A DNA stretch of 64,000 nucleotides from Propionibacterium sp. (GCA_012517405.1 JAAYVB010000002.1:1-64000), one strand, 5' to 3'. Shown: positions 45,036-59,593, numbered from the stretch's first letter. Numbers and translations: made by a program. Notes: a model not told the origin generated them from the sequence alone.

Positions 45036-45064
45036 TTGGTTCGCAGCGGCCGGGCAACTAGCAT
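45036..45064 (+). promoter_or_regulatory. rplJL promoter
   Basis: -35 TTGGTT (45036-45041), 17-nt spacer, -10 TAGCAT (45059-45064). It would give a leader of about 200 nt that includes the attenuator hairpin. Confidence 0.6.
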
Positions 45065-45069
45065 GGGTC

Positions 45070-45200
45070 GAGCCGCAGACCGCCGGTAGTTGCACTTCAA
45101 AGTCCGCAAGGACGCCTGCGCAGGTTGATCCAGCCTCGAGCTGCCCATTCATGGGTGAGCGCTTGTGCCCCGGAAGACGCCTGCGTCCCGGGGCCTTTTT
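45070..45200 (+). promoter_or_regulatory. L10-type leader of rplJL with attenuator
   Basis: A structured 5' leader in the 329-nt gap before rplJ. It contains repeats such as GACGCCTGCG (45112-45121 and 45176-45185) that can compete for pairing. It ends in a terminator hairpin GCCCCGG/CCGGGGC (45167-45194) with T5 at 45196. In known L10 leaders, excess L10(L12)4 binding favours termination. The exact fold here is inferred. Confidence 0.55.
45167..45200 (+). terminator. Attenuator terminator in the rplJ leader
   Basis: The stem GCCCCGG (45167-45173) pairs with CCGGGGC (45188-45194), extended by GAC/GTC inside. CTTTTTG follows. It lies 71 nt upstream of rplJ, so it must be bypassed for expression. 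Confidence 0.7.
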
Positions 45201-45270
45201 GATGCCCGGGCAGCAGGCGAGCGCAACCTCAGTGGTCGACGGCACCAACAAGAAGTGGGAAGGAGACCCA

Positions 45271-45855
45271 ATGGCGAGGCCTGACAAGGCAGCCGCGGTC
45301 GCGCAGCTGAAGGAAGAATTCTCCAGCAGCTCTGCCGTCGTGTTGACCGAGTATCGCGGACTCACCGTCAAGAACCTGAAGGACCTTCGCAGGTCCTTGG
45401 GGGAGGACGCCAGCTACGCCGTTGCGAAGAACACTCTGGCCCTGATTGCCGCCCGCGAGGCTGGCGTCGAAGGACTCGACGCCCAGCTCACCGGTCCGAC
45501 CGCACTCGCCTTCGTCAAGGGCGATGTGGCCACGGCAGCCAAGACTCTGCGTGACTTCGCAAAGGCCAATCCGCTTCTGGTCATCAAGAGCGGCGTTCTC
45601 GAGGGCAAGATCCTCGACGCCGACCAGGTCAAGAAGCTGGCCGACCTTGAGTCGCGTGAGGTTCTGCTTGCCAAGCTGGCTGGCGCGATGAAGGCTTCGT
45701 TGAGCACGGCGGTGGGTACCTTCGCCGCTCCGCTCACCCAGGCTGCACAGCTTTTCGGCGCTCTGGAATCCAAGCAGTCCGACCAGAAGCCCGACACCTC
45801 GGCAGAAGCCGAGACCACCACCGACGCGGCAGCTGCGGCTGCTGACACCCAGTAA
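45271..45855 (+). CDS. rplJ: 50S ribosomal protein L10
   Basis: 194 residues. The RNA-binding N-terminal domain is [18 protein letters not shown] through [14 protein letters not shown]. The C-terminal helix that carries L7/L12 dimers is followed by a low-complexity tail rich in Ala, Asp, Thr and Glu. L10 anchors the L12 stalk and is the likely autoregulator of this leader. GGAAGGAGACCC precedes ATG 45271. rplL follows after 15 nt. Confidence 0.98.
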   Translation: MARPDKAAAVAQLKEEFSSSSAVVLTEYRGLTVKNLKDLRRSLGEDASYAVAKNTLALIAAREAGVEGLDAQLTGPTALAFVKGDVATAAKTLRDFAKANPLLVIKSGVLEGKILDADQVKKLADLESREVLLAKLAGAMKASLSTAVGTFAAPLTQAAQLFGALESKQSDQKPDTSAEAETTTDAAAAAADTQ

Positions 45856-45870
45856 GAAAGGACGCCAACC

Positions 45871-46254
45871 ATGGCGAAGCTGAGCACCGAGGATCTCCTC
45901 GATCAGTTCAAGGAAATGACCCTCATCGAGTTGTCCGAGTTCGTGAAGGCGTTCGAGGAAGCTTTCGACGTCAAGGCCGCCGCTCCGGTTGCCGTTGCCG
46001 CCGCCCCGGCTGCTGCCGAAGAGGCTGAGGCTCCCGAGGAGAAGACCGAGTTCGATGTGGTCCTCGAGGCCGCCGGCGACAAGAAGATCGGCGTCATCAA
46101 GGCCGTTCGTTCGCTGACCAGCCTGGGCCTCAAGGAGGCCAAGGATCTCGTCGAGTCGGCTCCGAAGGTCGTCGTCGAGAACGCCAAGAAGGAAGATGCC
46201 GAGAAGGCCAAGGCGGCCTTGGAGGCCGAGGGCGCTACCGTCACCCTCAAGTGA
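45871..46254 (+). CDS. rplL: 50S ribosomal protein L7/L12
   Basis: 127 residues. The N-terminal dimerisation domain is [20 protein letters not shown], followed by an Ala-rich hinge (about 36-52) and the C-terminal factor-binding domain ([20 protein letters not shown], then [14 protein letters not shown]). AAGAAAGGACG precedes ATG 45871. Two hairpins follow, before the separate rpoB promoter. Confidence 0.99.
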   Translation: MAKLSTEDLLDQFKEMTLIELSEFVKAFEEAFDVKAAAPVAVAAAPAAAEEAEAPEEKTEFDVVLEAAGDKKIGVIKAVRSLTSLGLKEAKDLVESAPKVVVENAKKEDAEKAKAALEAEGATVTLK

Positions 46255-46267
46255 GGCAAGCCACCCG

Positions 46268-46285
46268 AACGGTCTGCTGACCGTT
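46268..46285 (+). terminator. Small hairpin after rplL
   Basis: AACGGTC-TGCT-GACCGTT, 14 nt after the rplL stop. It is probably a 3'-end or partial-termination element before the larger hairpin. Confidence 0.5.
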
Positions 46286-46290
46286 TGAAC

Positions 46291-46330
46291 GCGGATGGGG
46301 TCGGACGCTTCGGTGTCCGGCCCCATCCGC
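46291..46330 (+). terminator. Terminator between rplL and rpoB
   Basis: Arms GCGGATGGGG (46291-46300) and CCCCATCCGC (46321-46330), with an inner CGGAC/GTCCG. There is no T-tract, so it may act as a partial terminator setting the ribosomal-protein to RNA-polymerase ratio. Confidence 0.65.
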
Positions 46331-46459
46331 ATCTGCGTCCGGTCAGCGCGGGAACCGCGGCACACCGCGTCCGTGCTTGACTGAAGGCGGTCCGATGATG
46401 CACTCTTGCGGTGGACGTTGACGAGGAGGCGGCGGCAGATCAAAGTTGATCCGCCGGAT

Positions 46460-46489
46460 TTGCATCCGGTATATAGCGTGAGCTATAGT
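46460..46489 (+). promoter_or_regulatory. rpoBC promoter region
   Basis: -10 TATAGT (46484-46489) and a weak -35 TTGCAT (46460-46465) with an 18-nt spacer. The -35 lies in the loop and arm of a CCGGAT/ATCCGG inverted repeat (46454-46469), and the -10 lies in TATAGC-GTGA-GCTATA (46472-46487) followed by T6. The nested palindromes could bind a regulator. The gap to rpoB is otherwise without genes. Confidence 0.45.
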
Positions 46490-46581
46490 TTTTTGTTGCA
46501 CATATCGTTTGGTGACCCATGGATTTGACATGGGTCGTTCAGCATGCATAGAACCACCGTGAGTTCTGGAAGGACCACATC

Positions 46582-49500
46582 TTGGCCACCTCGCGCAATG
46601 CGTCGAAGAACACCAACGTCATCTCCACCAGCGGCCGCATATCGTTCGCCAAGATCGCTGAGCCGTTGCAGGTACCGAATCTGCTCGACCTGCAGATCGA
46701 TTCGTTCAACTGGCTGATCGGCAGTGAGGCCTGGCAGCAGAAGACGGAGCAGGCTCTCGCAGAGGGCCGTACTGACGTGAACACCAGGTCCGGCCTGGAG
46801 GAGATCTTCGACGAGATCAGCCCCATTGAGGACTTCAATCAGACGATGTCGCTGAGCTTCCGCGACCATCGCTTCGAGGAGCCCAAGCACAGCATCGACG
46901 AATGCAAGGATCGCGACACCACGTACGCGGCCCCGCTGTTCGTGACCGCCGAGTTCATGAACAACGAGACCGGCGAGATCAAGAGCCAGACCGTCTTCAT
47001 CGGTGATTTCCCGCTGATGACCGACAAGGGCACCTTCATCGTCAGCGGCACCGAGCGCGTCGTGGTCAGCCAGCTGGTCCGTTCGCCGGGCGTCTACTTC
47101 GAGCAGACCCCCGACAAGACCTCCGACAAGGACATCTTCACCTGCAAGGTGATTCCTTCGCGTGGCGCGTGGCTGGAGTTCGAGATCGACAAGCGCGACC
47201 AGGTCGGCGTGCGCCTCGACCGCAAGCGCAAGCAGAACGTCACCGTGCTGCTCAAGGCGCTGGGCTGGAGCGAGGACCGCATCCTCGAGCAGTTCGGTCA
47301 GTACGAGTCGATCCGGATGACCCTGGAGAAGGACCACGTCACCACCCAGGACGAGGCGCTGCTCGATATCTACCGCAAGCTGCGTCCGGGCGAACCGCCG
47401 GCCCGCGAGGCCGCCGAGCAGCTGCTGACGAACTACTACTTCAATCCGAAGCGCTACGACCTCGCCAAGGTCGGCCGCTACAAGATCAACCAGAAGCTGG
47501 GACTGAACCTGCCGTTCGACATGCAGGTGCTGACCATCGACGACATCGTCGCAGCGATCGACTACATCTGCGCCCTGCACGAAGGCAAGGCCGAGATCGA
47601 GCGCGAGGGCGGCGAGACCGTCATCGTCGAGGCGGACGACATCGACCACTTCGGCAATCGTCGTCTGCGCACCGTCGGTGAGTTGATCCAGAACCAGCTG
47701 CGCACCGGCCTGGGACGCATGGAACGGGTCGTCCGCGACCGGATGACCACGCAGGACATCGAGGCGATCACGCCGTCGACCCTGATCAACATCCGTCCGG
47801 TGACCGCTGCCCTGAAGGAGTTCTTCGGCACCTCGCAGTTGAGCCAGTTCATGGACCAGAACAATCCGCTGGCCGAGCTGACTCATAAGCGCCGCCTGTC
47901 GGCTCTGGGCCCCGGTGGTCTGAGCCGTGACCGGGCCGGTATGGAAGTCCGCGACGTGCACCCCTCGCACTACGGACGCATGTGTCCCATTGAGACCCCT
48001 GAAGGCCCGAACATCGGCCTGATCGGTTCGTTGGCCTCCTTCGCCCGGGTGAATGCATTCGGCTTCATCGAAACCCCGTACCGCAAGGTCATCGACGGTC
48101 GGGTCACCGACCAGATCGACTACCTGACCGCCGGGGAGGAAGACCGCTACAACATCGCGCAGGCCAACGCGGAGCTGAACTCCACCGGCCACTTCACCGA
48201 GGACCGCGTCCTGGTGCGCGTTCGCCACGGTGATGCCGATACCGTGCCGGCCAGCGAGGTCGGCTACATCGACGTGTCCCCGCGCCAGATGGTGTCGGTC
48301 GCGACCGCGCTGATCCCGTTCCTCGAGCACGACGACGCATCGCGTGCCCTGATGGGCGCCAACATGCAGCGCCAGGCCGTCCCGCTGATCCGCAGCGAGG
48401 CTCCCTACGTCGGCACGGGCATGGAGTACCGCGCCGCTGTCGACGTCGGCGATGTCACGCTGGCTCAGCGTCCCGGTGTGGTCACCAGCGTCTCGGCCGA
48501 TCTCATCGATGTGGCCAACGACGACGGCACCTACCAGACCTTCCGGCTGGAGAAGTTCCGTCGCTCGAACGCGGGTACCTGCGTCAATCAGCGTCCGATG
48601 GTCTCGCCCGGCGACCGTGTCGACGTCGGCACGCCGCTGGCCGACGGCCCCTGCACCGACAACGCCGAACTGGCCCTGGGTCGCAACCTGCTCGTCGCGT
48701 TCATGCCCTGGGAGGGCCTGAACTACGAGGACGCGATCATCCTCAACCAGCGCATCGTGAGCGAAGACATCCTCACCTCGATCCACATCGAGGAGCACGA
48801 GGTCGACGCCCGCGACACCAAGCTGGGTCCCGAAGAGATCACCCGCGACATCCCGAACGTGTCCGACGACATGCTCGCCAACCTCGACGAGCGCGGCATC
48901 ATCCGCATCGGCGCCGAGGTCGGCACCGGCGACATCTTGGTCGGCAAGGTCACCCCGAAGGGCGAGACCGAGCTCACTCCCGAGGAGCGCCTGCTGCGCG
49001 CCATCTTCGGCGAGAAGGCCCGCGAGGTCCGCGACACCTCGATGAAGGTGCCGCACGGTGAGAACGGCACGGTCATCGGCGTTCGCGTGTTCGACCGCGA
49101 AGAGGACGACGAACTGCCCCCCGGCGTCAACCAGATGGTGCGGGTCTACGTCGCTCAGAAGCGCAAGGTGCAAGAAGGCGACAAGCTCGCCGGTCGCCAC
49201 GGCAACAAGGGTGTCATCTCCAAGATCCTGCCCGCCGAGGACATGCCGTTCCTGCCGGACGGCACCCCGGTCGACATCATCTTGAACCCGCTGGGTGTGC
49301 CCTCGCGTATGAACGTGGGCCAGGTGCTCGAAACGCACCTCGGCTGGATCGCCCACTCCGGTTGGGACATCAATGATGTCGACAGTGACTGGGCGGAGCG
49401 GCTGCGCGAGGTCGGTCTGGGCACCGTCGAGCCGAACTCGCGGCTGGCGACCCCGGTATTCGACGGCGCCGACGAGGACGAGATCGGTGGTCTGCTGGCG

Positions 49501-50070
49501 AACGGCCTGCCCAACCGTGACGGTGAGCGCATGGTCAACGCCGACGGCAAGGCGACGTTGTTCGACGGGCGCTCCGGTGAGCCATTCCCGGAGAAGGTCG
49601 GCGTGGGCTACATGTACATGCTGAAGCTGCACCACCTAGTCGACGACAAGATCCACGCGCGCTCCACCGGCCCGTACTCGATGATCACCCAGCAGCCGCT
49701 GGGTGGTAAGGCGCAGTTCGGCGGCCAGCGTTTCGGTGAGATGGAAGTGTGGGCCCTGGAGGCGTACGGCGCCGCCTGGGCACTGCAGGAAATGCTCACC
49801 ATCAAGTCCGATGACGTGCCTGGTCGCGTCAAGGTCTACGAGGCGATCGTCAAGGGCGAGAACATTCCCGAGCCCGGCATCCCCGAATCGTTCAAGGTGC
49901 TCGTCAAGGAAATGAAGTCCTTGTGCCTGAACGTCGAGGTGCTCAGCAGCGATGGCGCAGTCGTCGAGTTGCGTGACAGCGAGGACGACTACCGCTCGCA
50001 AGACGATCTGGGTATCGACCTGTCGAGGCGTCCGGGTGCTGACTCGTTCGCCATCGCCGACGAAGTCTGA
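46582..50070 (+). CDS. rpoB: DNA-directed RNA polymerase subunit beta
   Basis: 1162 residues, full length. The rifampicin region runs from [14 protein letters not shown] to [13 protein letters not shown]. The main resistance positions are wild type (Asp425, His435, Ser440, E. coli 516, 526 and 531), with Ala431 at E. coli 522, usually Ser. The C-terminal region has [21 protein letters not shown], split by the clamp motif. Start is TTG 46582 with GGAAGGA upstream. No ATG gives a better N-terminus. rpoC follows after 54 nt. Confidence 0.98.
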   Translation: MATSRNASKNTNVISTSGRISFAKIAEPLQVPNLLDLQIDSFNWLIGSEAWQQKTEQALAEGRTDVNTRSGLEEIFDEISPIEDFNQTMSLSFRDHRFEEPKHSIDECKDRDTTYAAPLFVTAEFMNNETGEIKSQTVFIGDFPLMTDKGTFIVSGTERVVVSQLVRSPGVYFEQTPDKTSDKDIFTCKVIPSRGAWLEFEIDKRDQVGVRLDRKRKQNVTVLLKALGWSEDRILEQFGQYESIRMTLEKDHVTTQDEALLDIYRKLRPGEPPAREAAEQLLTNYYFNPKRYDLAKVGRYKINQKLGLNLPFDMQVLTIDDIVAAIDYICALHEGKAEIEREGGETVIVEADDIDHFGNRRLRTVGELIQNQLRTGLGRMERVVRDRMTTQDIEAITPSTLINIRPVTAALKEFFGTSQLSQFMDQNNPLAELTHKRRLSALGPGGLSRDRAGMEVRDVHPSHYGRMCPIETPEGPNIGLIGSLASFARVNAFGFIETPYRKVIDGRVTDQIDYLTAGEEDRYNIAQANAELNSTGHFTEDRVLVRVRHGDADTVPASEVGYIDVSPRQMVSVATALIPFLEHDDASRALMGANMQRQAVPLIRSEAPYVGTGMEYRAAVDVGDVTLAQRPGVVTSVSADLIDVANDDGTYQTFRLEKFRRSNAGTCVNQRPMVSPGDRVDVGTPLADGPCTDNAELALGRNLLVAFMPWEGLNYEDAIILNQRIVSEDILTSIHIEEHEVDARDTKLGPEEITRDIPNVSDDMLANLDERGIIRIGAEVGTGDILVGKVTPKGETELTPEERLLRAIFGEKAREVRDTSMKVPHGENGTVIGVRVFDREEDDELPPGVNQMVRVYVAQKRKVQEGDKLAGRHGNKGVISKILPAEDMPFLPDGTPVDIILNPLGVPSRMNVGQVLETHLGWIAHSGWDINDVDSDWAERLREVGLGTVEPNSRLATPVFDGADEDEIGGLLANGLPNRDGERMVNADGKATLFDGRSGEPFPEKVGVGYMYMLKLHHLVDDKIHARSTGPYSMITQQPLGGKAQFGGQRFGEMEVWALEAYGAAWALQEMLTIKSDDVPGRVKVYEAIVKGENIPEPGIPESFKVLVKEMKSLCLNVEVLSSDGAVVELRDSEDDYRSQDDLGIDLSRRPGADSFAIADEV

Positions 50071-50124
50071 TCCGCCAACCCTCATTCGATTAGACCAACG
50101 ACCCATAAATCGGGAGACATACAA

Positions 50125-54015
<3,891 letters not shown>

Positions 54016-54031
54016 TCCTGCCGATCTGACC

Positions 54032-54069
54032 AGAAGGGGTATCCGGGCTGTGCTCCGGGTGCCCCTTCT
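54032..54069 (+). terminator. Terminator of rpoBC
   Basis: Arms AGAAGGGG (54032-54039) and CCCCTTCT (54062-54069), with an inner CCGG/CCGG helix. Confidence 0.7.
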
Positions 54070-54239
54070 CGTCGTCCGGGTGTGGCAGGGCTCGGCACTC
54101 GGGTGGATGCCAGATCTGGCAACTCGGTTGCCAGCAGAACGTATCCCGTGATGAACTGGTGCAAGTAACGGAGCTATCCCGGCCGAAGACGGCCTGCTCG
54201 TCCGATGAACAGCCCCAGGTCTGAGGTGGAAGAGGACTG

Positions 54240-54623
54240 ATGAAGAACTCGCTCAAGATCGGCGCAGTGTTCGGCGCTGTCATCGTGTCGGGCTCGTTGA
54301 GCCTGACTGCCGCGAGCTTCGCGAACGCCGACATCAGTCCTGTTGCCACGGTTGCGGTCGCGCAGAGTCCCGAGCAGCCCGTTTCGTCGGGCGGCGGCCG
54401 GCAGCTCGACAACCAGGTCATCCCCGGCACTGCGTGGTTCGAGATCCCGGCCGATCAACTGGGCGATGGGCCGGGTGAGCAGAGCGTTCCCCGGGACGAC
54501 CTCCGTCCCAGTGCGCTTCCGAATGCCGGCGGTGAGGGCATGGGGCTGACCTCGGCGGCCGCGTTGATCAGCGTCGCGATGGGCGGGGTCGCGGTGGCTC
54601 TGCGCTCGCGCAAGCAGGACTGA
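54240..54623 (+). CDS. Small exported protein with an LPNAG sorting-like C-terminus
   Basis: 127 residues. A Sec signal peptide (basic MKNSLK, hydrophobic 8-24, cleavage likely after SFANA, residue 30) is followed by about 60 polar residues. Then come LPNAG (93-97), a hydrophobic segment (102-121) and a basic tail RSRK. This is the tripartite layout of a sortase substrate, with LPxAG in place of LPxTG. I recognise no domain in the mature part. GAAGAGG precedes ATG 54240. It is inserted between rpoC and rpsL, which are normally adjacent; no sortase gene is in the window. A C-terminal membrane anchor without sortase is the alternative. Confidence 0.72.
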   Translation: MKNSLKIGAVFGAVIVSGSLSLTAASFANADISPVATVAVAQSPEQPVSSGGGRQLDNQVIPGTAWFEIPADQLGDGPGEQSVPRDDLRPSALPNAGGEGMGLTSAAALISVAMGGVAVALRSRKQD

Positions 54624-54630
54624 GCCTGCT
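54613..54630 (+). terminator. Short hairpin over the stop of the small exported protein
   Basis: AGCAGG-ACTGAG-CCTGCT overlaps the TGA stop. It is a weak 6-bp stem without a T-tract. Confidence 0.35.
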
Positions 54631-54702
54631 CGATGGAGGGCGTCCGGCGCGAAAACAAGCCCATCGGATCCGGTGCTCCTGCCGCGTTCAGGAAGCCGAG
54701 TT

Positions 54703-54731
54703 TTGACCGGCTGGTGGGCACCGAGTAGACT
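54703..54731 (+). promoter_or_regulatory. str operon (rpsL-rpsG-fusA) promoter
   Basis: -35 TTGACC (54703-54708), 17-nt spacer, -10 TAGACT (54726-54731). The implied leader to rpsL is about 230 nt and contains a GTGCG/CGCAC hairpin (54819-54833). The rest of the 344-nt gap shows no convincing gene. Confidence 0.65.
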
Positions 54732-54967
54732 GCATAGTTGTGTCCGGTCTGTCCGGCACCATGTGCGTACCCTGGCGGTTGAGCTGGGCACCTAAACGTT
54801 GCGAGGAGCCTAGGACAAGTGCGGAGTTCGCACGGTGGCTCCCGCTCGCCTGAGGGATATCGGTGGTTTCTCAGCCGAAGTGACGTGCCGCAGCCAGGGA
54901 AGTAGACAACGAGGTGTGTGTCGTCCAACCACGATGCCCACCGCTTGACGGAAAGAGATACCAGCAG

Positions 54968-55339
54968 GTGCCAACCATCCAGCAGTTGGTCCGAAAGGGC
55001 CGCACTGACAAGGTCAGCAAAAACAAGACGCCCGCGCTGAAGGGTTCTCCGCAGCGCCGCGGCGTGTGCACTCGCGTGTACACCACTACCCCCAAGAAGC
55101 CGAACTCGGCGCTGCGCAAGGTGGCTCGCGTCCGCCTCAGCTCGGGTGTCGAGGTCACTGCGTACATTCCAGGCGTCGGCCACAACCTCCAGGAGCACTC
55201 GATGGTGCTCGTGCGCGGCGGCCGTGTGAAGGATCTGCCCGGTGTGCGGTACAAGATCATCCGTGGTGCGCTTGATACCCAGGGTGTGAAGAACCGCAAG
55301 CAGGCCCGCAGCCGCTACGGCGCGAAGAAGGAGAAGTAA
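54968..55339 (+). CDS. rpsL: 30S ribosomal protein S12
   Basis: 123 residues. The decoding-centre segments [12 protein letters not shown] (Lys43) and [13 protein letters not shown] (Lys88) are wild type, so no streptomycin-resistance change is present. GTG 54968 ([12 protein letters not shown]) is chosen; the frame is open from 54914 but homology starts here. Its TAA shares one base with the rpsG ATG. Confidence 0.98.
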   Translation: MPTIQQLVRKGRTDKVSKNKTPALKGSPQRRGVCTRVYTTTPKKPNSALRKVARVRLSSGVEVTAYIPGVGHNLQEHSMVLVRGGRVKDLPGVRYKIIRGALDTQGVKNRKQARSRYGAKKEK

Positions 55340-55809
55340 TGCCTCGCAAGGGTCCGGCGCCCAAGCGCCCGGTCATTATTGACCCCGTATACGGCTCACC
55401 GCTGGTCTCCCAGCTGGTCAGCAAGATCCTGCTGGACGGCAAGAAGACCGTCGCCCAGAGCATCGTTTACACCGCTCTCGAGGGAACTCGTGACAAGACC
55501 GGTGTCGATCCGGTGCAGATCCTCAAGAAGGCCCTCGACAACGTGCGGCCTGCCGTTGAGGTGCGCAGCCGCCGCGTCGGTGGCGCCACCTACCAGGTGC
55601 CCGTCGAGGTCAAGCCCGCGCGCTCCAACACGCTGGCGATGCGCTGGCTGGTCGGCTACGCCCGCGACCGCCGCGAGAAGACCATGTCCGAGCGGCTGAT
55701 GAACGAGATCCTGGACGCCTCCAACGGCCTGGGAGCTTCGGTCAAGAAGCGCGAAGATACCCACAAGATGGCAGAGGCCAACCGAGCCTTCGCTCACTAC
55801 CGCTGGTGA
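55339..55809 (+). CDS. rpsG: 30S ribosomal protein S7
   Basis: 156 residues, standard length. It starts [20 protein letters not shown] and has [19 protein letters not shown] and RAFAHYRW at the C-terminus. S7 nucleates assembly of the 30S head and often represses the str operon. ATG 55339 overlaps the rpsL stop by one base. A hairpin follows before fusA. Confidence 0.99.
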   Translation: MPRKGPAPKRPVIIDPVYGSPLVSQLVSKILLDGKKTVAQSIVYTALEGTRDKTGVDPVQILKKALDNVRPAVEVRSRRVGGATYQVPVEVKPARSNTLAMRWLVGYARDRREKTMSERLMNEILDASNGLGASVKKREDTHKMAEANRAFAHYRW

Positions 55810-55819
55810 TGTGCTGAGG

Positions 55820-55847
55820 GGTCGCCCTCGATTGGGGGGCGACCTTT
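55820..55847 (+). terminator. Hairpin between rpsG and fusA
   Basis: GGTCGCCC (55820-55827) pairs with GGGCGACC (55837-55844), followed by TTT. It is probably a partial terminator, since no separate fusA promoter was recognised. Confidence 0.55.
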
Positions 55848-55941
55848 CGCATGTCCGGCTTCGGTTACGCGGAGTCGAACACCACGTGAACGATGTCCAT
55901 CCCAACTCCCGCCACACACACGACAAGAAATAGGGGATTTC

Positions 55942-58041
55942 GTGGCCCTCGACCTGCAAACCGACCTACACAAGGTACGCAATATCGGCATCATGGCTCA
56001 CATCGATGCCGGTAAGACCACCACTACTGAGCGGATCCTGTTCTACACCGGCATCACCCACAAGATCGGTGAGGTGCACGACGGCGCTGCCACCATGGAC
56101 TGGATGGAGCAGGAACAGGAACGCGGCATCACCATCACCTCGGCAGCCACCACCTGCTTCTGGAAGGGCTACCAGATCAACATCATCGACACCCCAGGCC
56201 ACGTCGACTTCACCGTCGAGGTGGAGCGTTCGCTGCGCGTCCTGGACGGTGCGGTCGCCGTCTTCGACGGTGTCGCCGGTGTCGAGCCGCAGTCGATGAC
56301 CGTATGGCGTCAGGCCTCCAAGTACGGCGTCCCGCGCATCTGTTATGTCAACAAGCTGGACCGCACCGGTGCCTCCTTCGAGCACTGCGTCCAGACCATC
56401 AGGGATCGCCTGCAGGTCGTGCCAGTGCGTCTGCAGCTGCCGATCGGCTCCGAGCATGACTTCCTCGGCATCGTCGACCTGGTCGAGATGAACGCCAAGA
56501 CCTGGCGCGGCGAGACCCAGATGGGCGAGGACTATGTCGTCGAAGAGATCCCGGCCGATCTGAAGGACGCCGCCGAGGAGGCGCGCGCCGAGATGATCGA
56601 GAACATCGCCGACTTCGACGATGAGCTCATGGAGCTCTACCTGGAGGGCGAAGAGCCCACCGTGGAGCAGATCAAGCGGGCGATTCGCCGCGGCGTGCTG
56701 GCCAACGCCTTCACCGCGGTGGTCTGTGGCACCTCGTTCAAGAACAAGGGCGTGCAGCCGCTGCTGGACGCGGTCATCGACTACCTGCCTTCTCCGATCG
56801 ACGTTCCGGCCATTGAGGGTTTCAAGCCCGGCGACGAGTCGGTGATCATTGAGCGTCACGCCGACAAGAATGAGCCGCTGGCTGCGCTGGCGTTCAAGAT
56901 TGCCGCCGATCCGCACCTGGGCAAGCTGACGTTCGTCCGGGTGTACTCGGGCATCCTGCAGTCGGGCAGCCAGGTGCTGAACGCCGAGACTGGCAAGAAG
57001 GAGCGCATCGGCAAGATCTACCAGATGCACGCCAACAAGCGTCAGGAGGTCGACTTCATGCCCGCCGGCAACATCTGCGCGGTCATGGGCCTGAAGCAGA
57101 CCGGCACCGGTGACACCCTGTGCGATCCGGCGAACCCGGTGATGCTGGAGTCGATGGAGTTCCCGAACCCGGTCATCGAGCAGGCCATCGAGCCGAAGTC
57201 GAAGGCCGACCAGGAGAAGCTCTCGATCGCCATCCAGCGGCTTGCCGAAGAGGATCCGACCTTCCAGGTGCACACCGACGAGGACACCGGCCAGACCATC
57301 ATCGCGGGCATGGGCGAGCTGCACCTCGAGGTGCTGATCGACCGGATGAAGCGCGAGTTCCACGTTGAGGCGAATATCGGCAAGCCGCAGGTGGCTTACC
57401 GTGAGACCCTGCGCCGCAAGGTCGAGAACGTCAACTACGTGCACAAGAAGCAGTCCGGTGGTTCGGGCCAGTACGCGAAGGTCATCATCACCTTGGAGCC
57501 GCAGGAGACCGGCGCGGGCTACGAGTTCGTCAACGCCGTCACCGGTGGCCGTATCCCCAAGGAGTACATCCCCGCGGTGGATGCCGGCGCCAAGGAGGCC
57601 ATGCAGTTCGGTGTGCTGGCCGGCTACCCGGTCGAGGACGTCAAGGTGACGTTGACCGACGGTGCTTACCACGACGTCGACTCCTCGGAGCTGGCGTTCA
57701 AGATCGCCGGCGCGATGGCCTTCAAGGAGGCCGCTCGCAAGGCCAGCCCGGCTCTGCTGGAACCGATGATGGCCGTCGAGGTGACCACTCCGGAGGACTA
57801 CCTGGGCACCGTCATCGGTGACCTGAACGCTCGCCGCGGTCAGGTGCAGTCGATGGACGAGGAGCACGGCAACCGCGTCGTGCGCGCTCTGGTCCCGCTG
57901 GCCGAGATGTTCGGCTACGTCGGCGACCTGCGGTCGAAGACCTCGGGCCAGGCCACCTACACGATGGAGTTCCACTCCTACGGTGAGGTTCCCAAGAACA
58001 TCTCCGACGAGATCGTGGCCAAGGCTCGCGGCGAGAACTGA
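55942..58041 (+). CDS. fusA: Elongation factor G
   Basis: 699 residues. The GTPase domain has G1 AHIDAGKTT, switch region [13 protein letters not shown]3 DTPGHVDF and G4 NKLD. Domains II to V are all present. It is of EF-G1 type and catalyses translocation on the ribosome. Start GTG 55942 follows AGGGGAT. It is followed by a very stable terminator, so tuf is a separate transcription unit. Confidence 0.98.
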   Translation: MALDLQTDLHKVRNIGIMAHIDAGKTTTTERILFYTGITHKIGEVHDGAATMDWMEQEQERGITITSAATTCFWKGYQINIIDTPGHVDFTVEVERSLRVLDGAVAVFDGVAGVEPQSMTVWRQASKYGVPRICYVNKLDRTGASFEHCVQTIRDRLQVVPVRLQLPIGSEHDFLGIVDLVEMNAKTWRGETQMGEDYVVEEIPADLKDAAEEARAEMIENIADFDDELMELYLEGEEPTVEQIKRAIRRGVLANAFTAVVCGTSFKNKGVQPLLDAVIDYLPSPIDVPAIEGFKPGDESVIIERHADKNEPLAALAFKIAADPHLGKLTFVRVYSGILQSGSQVLNAETGKKERIGKIYQMHANKRQEVDFMPAGNICAVMGLKQTGTGDTLCDPANPVMLESMEFPNPVIEQAIEPKSKADQEKLSIAIQRLAEEDPTFQVHTDEDTGQTIIAGMGELHLEVLIDRMKREFHVEANIGKPQVAYRETLRRKVENVNYVHKKQSGGSGQYAKVIITLEPQETGAGYEFVNAVTGGRIPKEYIPAVDAGAKEAMQFGVLAGYPVEDVKVTLTDGAYHDVDSSELAFKIAGAMAFKEAARKASPALLEPMMAVEVTTPEDYLGTVIGDLNARRGQVQSMDEEHGNRVVRALVPLAEMFGYVGDLRSKTSGQATYTMEFHSYGEVPKNISDEIVAKARGEN

Positions 58042-58064
58042 CCGCCTGCTGTTTGAACCGGTGA

Positions 58065-58100
58065 GCGGCCGGCCCGGAACTTCGGATCCGGGCCGGCCGC
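58065..58100 (+). terminator. Terminator of the str operon after fusA
   Basis: A perfect 14-bp GC-rich stem (58065-58078 with 58087-58100) and an 8-nt loop, starting 24 nt after the stop. Confidence 0.75.
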
Positions 58101-58234
58101 CTCGCTGTGGGTCGAGCGCGGACGATCTTGCTGCAGCGCCCGCGAATGGCCGTCTATGATTGCTGTCAACAGCACGTCTTCAGGCGGCTCGGACCGGCCC
58201 GCTGTCAGTTCGCTATCAGCACTGCAAAACCGGT

Positions 58235-58263
58235 TTGACTCGCGGCGTTTGGACGACGACAAT
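58235..58263 (+). promoter_or_regulatory. tuf promoter
   Basis: -35 TTGACT (58235-58240), 17-nt spacer, -10 GACAAT (58258-58263). The leader of about 130 nt includes a GCCACGC/GCGTGGC hairpin (58363-58381) just before the tuf ribosome-binding site. The 361-nt fusA-tuf gap shows no gene. Confidence 0.5.
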
Positions 58264-58402
58264 TACTAAGGTTCGTGGGTGATTGCCCGCGGCCCTGAGC
58301 AAGCTGTAACAAATCAGGACAATCGAGCTGCGGGACCCTCCCACAGCCACGACAAAAGGTGTGCCACGCAACCAGCGTGGCGACTAACCAGAAGGAGCCC
58401 AA

Positions 58403-59593
58403 GTGGCAAAGGCCAAGTTCGAGCGGACCAAGCCGCACTGTAACATCGGCACCATCGGCCACGTCGACCACGGCAAGACCACGCTGACGGCGGCGATCAC
58501 CAAGGTGCTGCACGAGAAGTACCCGGACCTGAACGCGGTTTCGGCGTTCGATCAGATCGACAAGGCGCCGGAAGAGCGCCAGCGCGGCATCACCATTTCG
58601 ATCGCGCACGTCGAGTACCAGACGGAGAAGCGTCACTACGCGCACGTTGACTGCCCTGGTCACGCTGACTACGTCAAGAACATGATCACCGGTGCCGCCC
58701 AGATGGATGGCGCGATCCTGGTTGTCGCCGCGACCGACGGCCCGATGGCTCAGACCCGTGAGCACATCCTGCTGGCCCGCCAGGTTGGCGTTCCGGCCAT
58801 TGTCGTTGCCCTGAACAAGTGCGACATGGTGGACGACGAGGAGCTCATCGAGCTGGTCGAGATGGAGGTCCGCGAGGCCCTCTCCGAGCAGGAATTCGAT
58901 GGCGACAACTGCCCGGTCATCCGCGTGGCCGCTTACCCGGCCATGAACGGCGACCCCAAGTGGAGCGCGTCGATCCTCGAGCTCATGGATGCTGTCGACA
59001 ACTACATCCCGCAGCCCGAGCGTGAGACCAACAAGCCGTTCCTGATGCCCGTCGAGGACGTCTTCACCATCACCGGTCGTGGCACCGTGGTCACCGGTCG
59101 TATCGAGCGCGGCATCGTCAAGACCGGCGAGACCGTCGAGATCGTGGGCCTCGCCCCGACCCAGACCACCACCGTCACCGGTGTCGAGATGTTCCGCAAG
59201 ATCCTCGACGAGGGTCAGGCGGGAGACAACGTTGGTCTGCTGCTGCGCGGCACCAAGAAGGAAGACGTGGAGCGCGGCATGGTCGTGACCAAGCCGGGTT
59301 CGACCACTCCGCACACCGAGTTCCAGGGCAATGTCTACGTGCTGACCAAGGAGGAGGGTGGCCGTCACAAGCCGTTCTTCTCGAACTACAGCCCGCAGTT
59401 CTACTTCCGCACCACCGACGTGACCGGCACCGTTTCGCTGCCCGAGGGCACCGAGATGGTTATGCCTGGTGACAACACCGACATGAACGTCGTGCTGCAG
59501 AAGCCGATCGCCATGGAGGAAGGCCTGAAGTTCGCCATCCGCGAGGGTGGCCACACTGTTGGCGCCGGCCGCGTCACCAAGATCATCAAGTGA
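58403..59593 (+). CDS. tuf: Elongation factor Tu
   Basis: 396 residues. G1 is GHVDHGKTT, the effector region is [10 protein letters not shown]3 is DCPGHADY and G4 is NKCD. Domains II and III end in GRVTKIIK. It delivers aminoacyl-tRNA to the ribosome. AGAAGGAG precedes GTG 58403. It is terminated 25 nt after the stop. Confidence 0.99.
   Translation: MAKAKFERTKPHCNIGTIGHVDHGKTTLTAAITKVLHEKYPDLNAVSAFDQIDKAPEERQRGITISIAHVEYQTEKRHYAHVDCPGHADYVKNMITGAAQMDGAILVVAATDGPMAQTREHILLARQVGVPAIVVALNKCDMVDDEELIELVEMEVREALSEQEFDGDNCPVIRVAAYPAMNGDPKWSASILELMDAVDNYIPQPERETNKPFLMPVEDVFTITGRGTVVTGRIERGIVKTGETVEIVGLAPTQTTTVTGVEMFRKILDEGQAGDNVGLLLRGTKKEDVERGMVVTKPGSTTPHTEFQGNVYVLTKEEGGRHKPFFSNYSPQFYFRTTDVTGTVSLPEGTEMVMPGDNTDMNVVLQKPIAMEEGLKFAIREGGHTVGAGRVTKIIK

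Noticed and set aside
54761-54853. A 30-codon ORF in the rpsL leader (MCVPWRLSWAP...)
   Set aside because: It has no ribosome-binding site and no recognisable feature, and it lies in a structured 5' leader. Chance is the simplest explanation.
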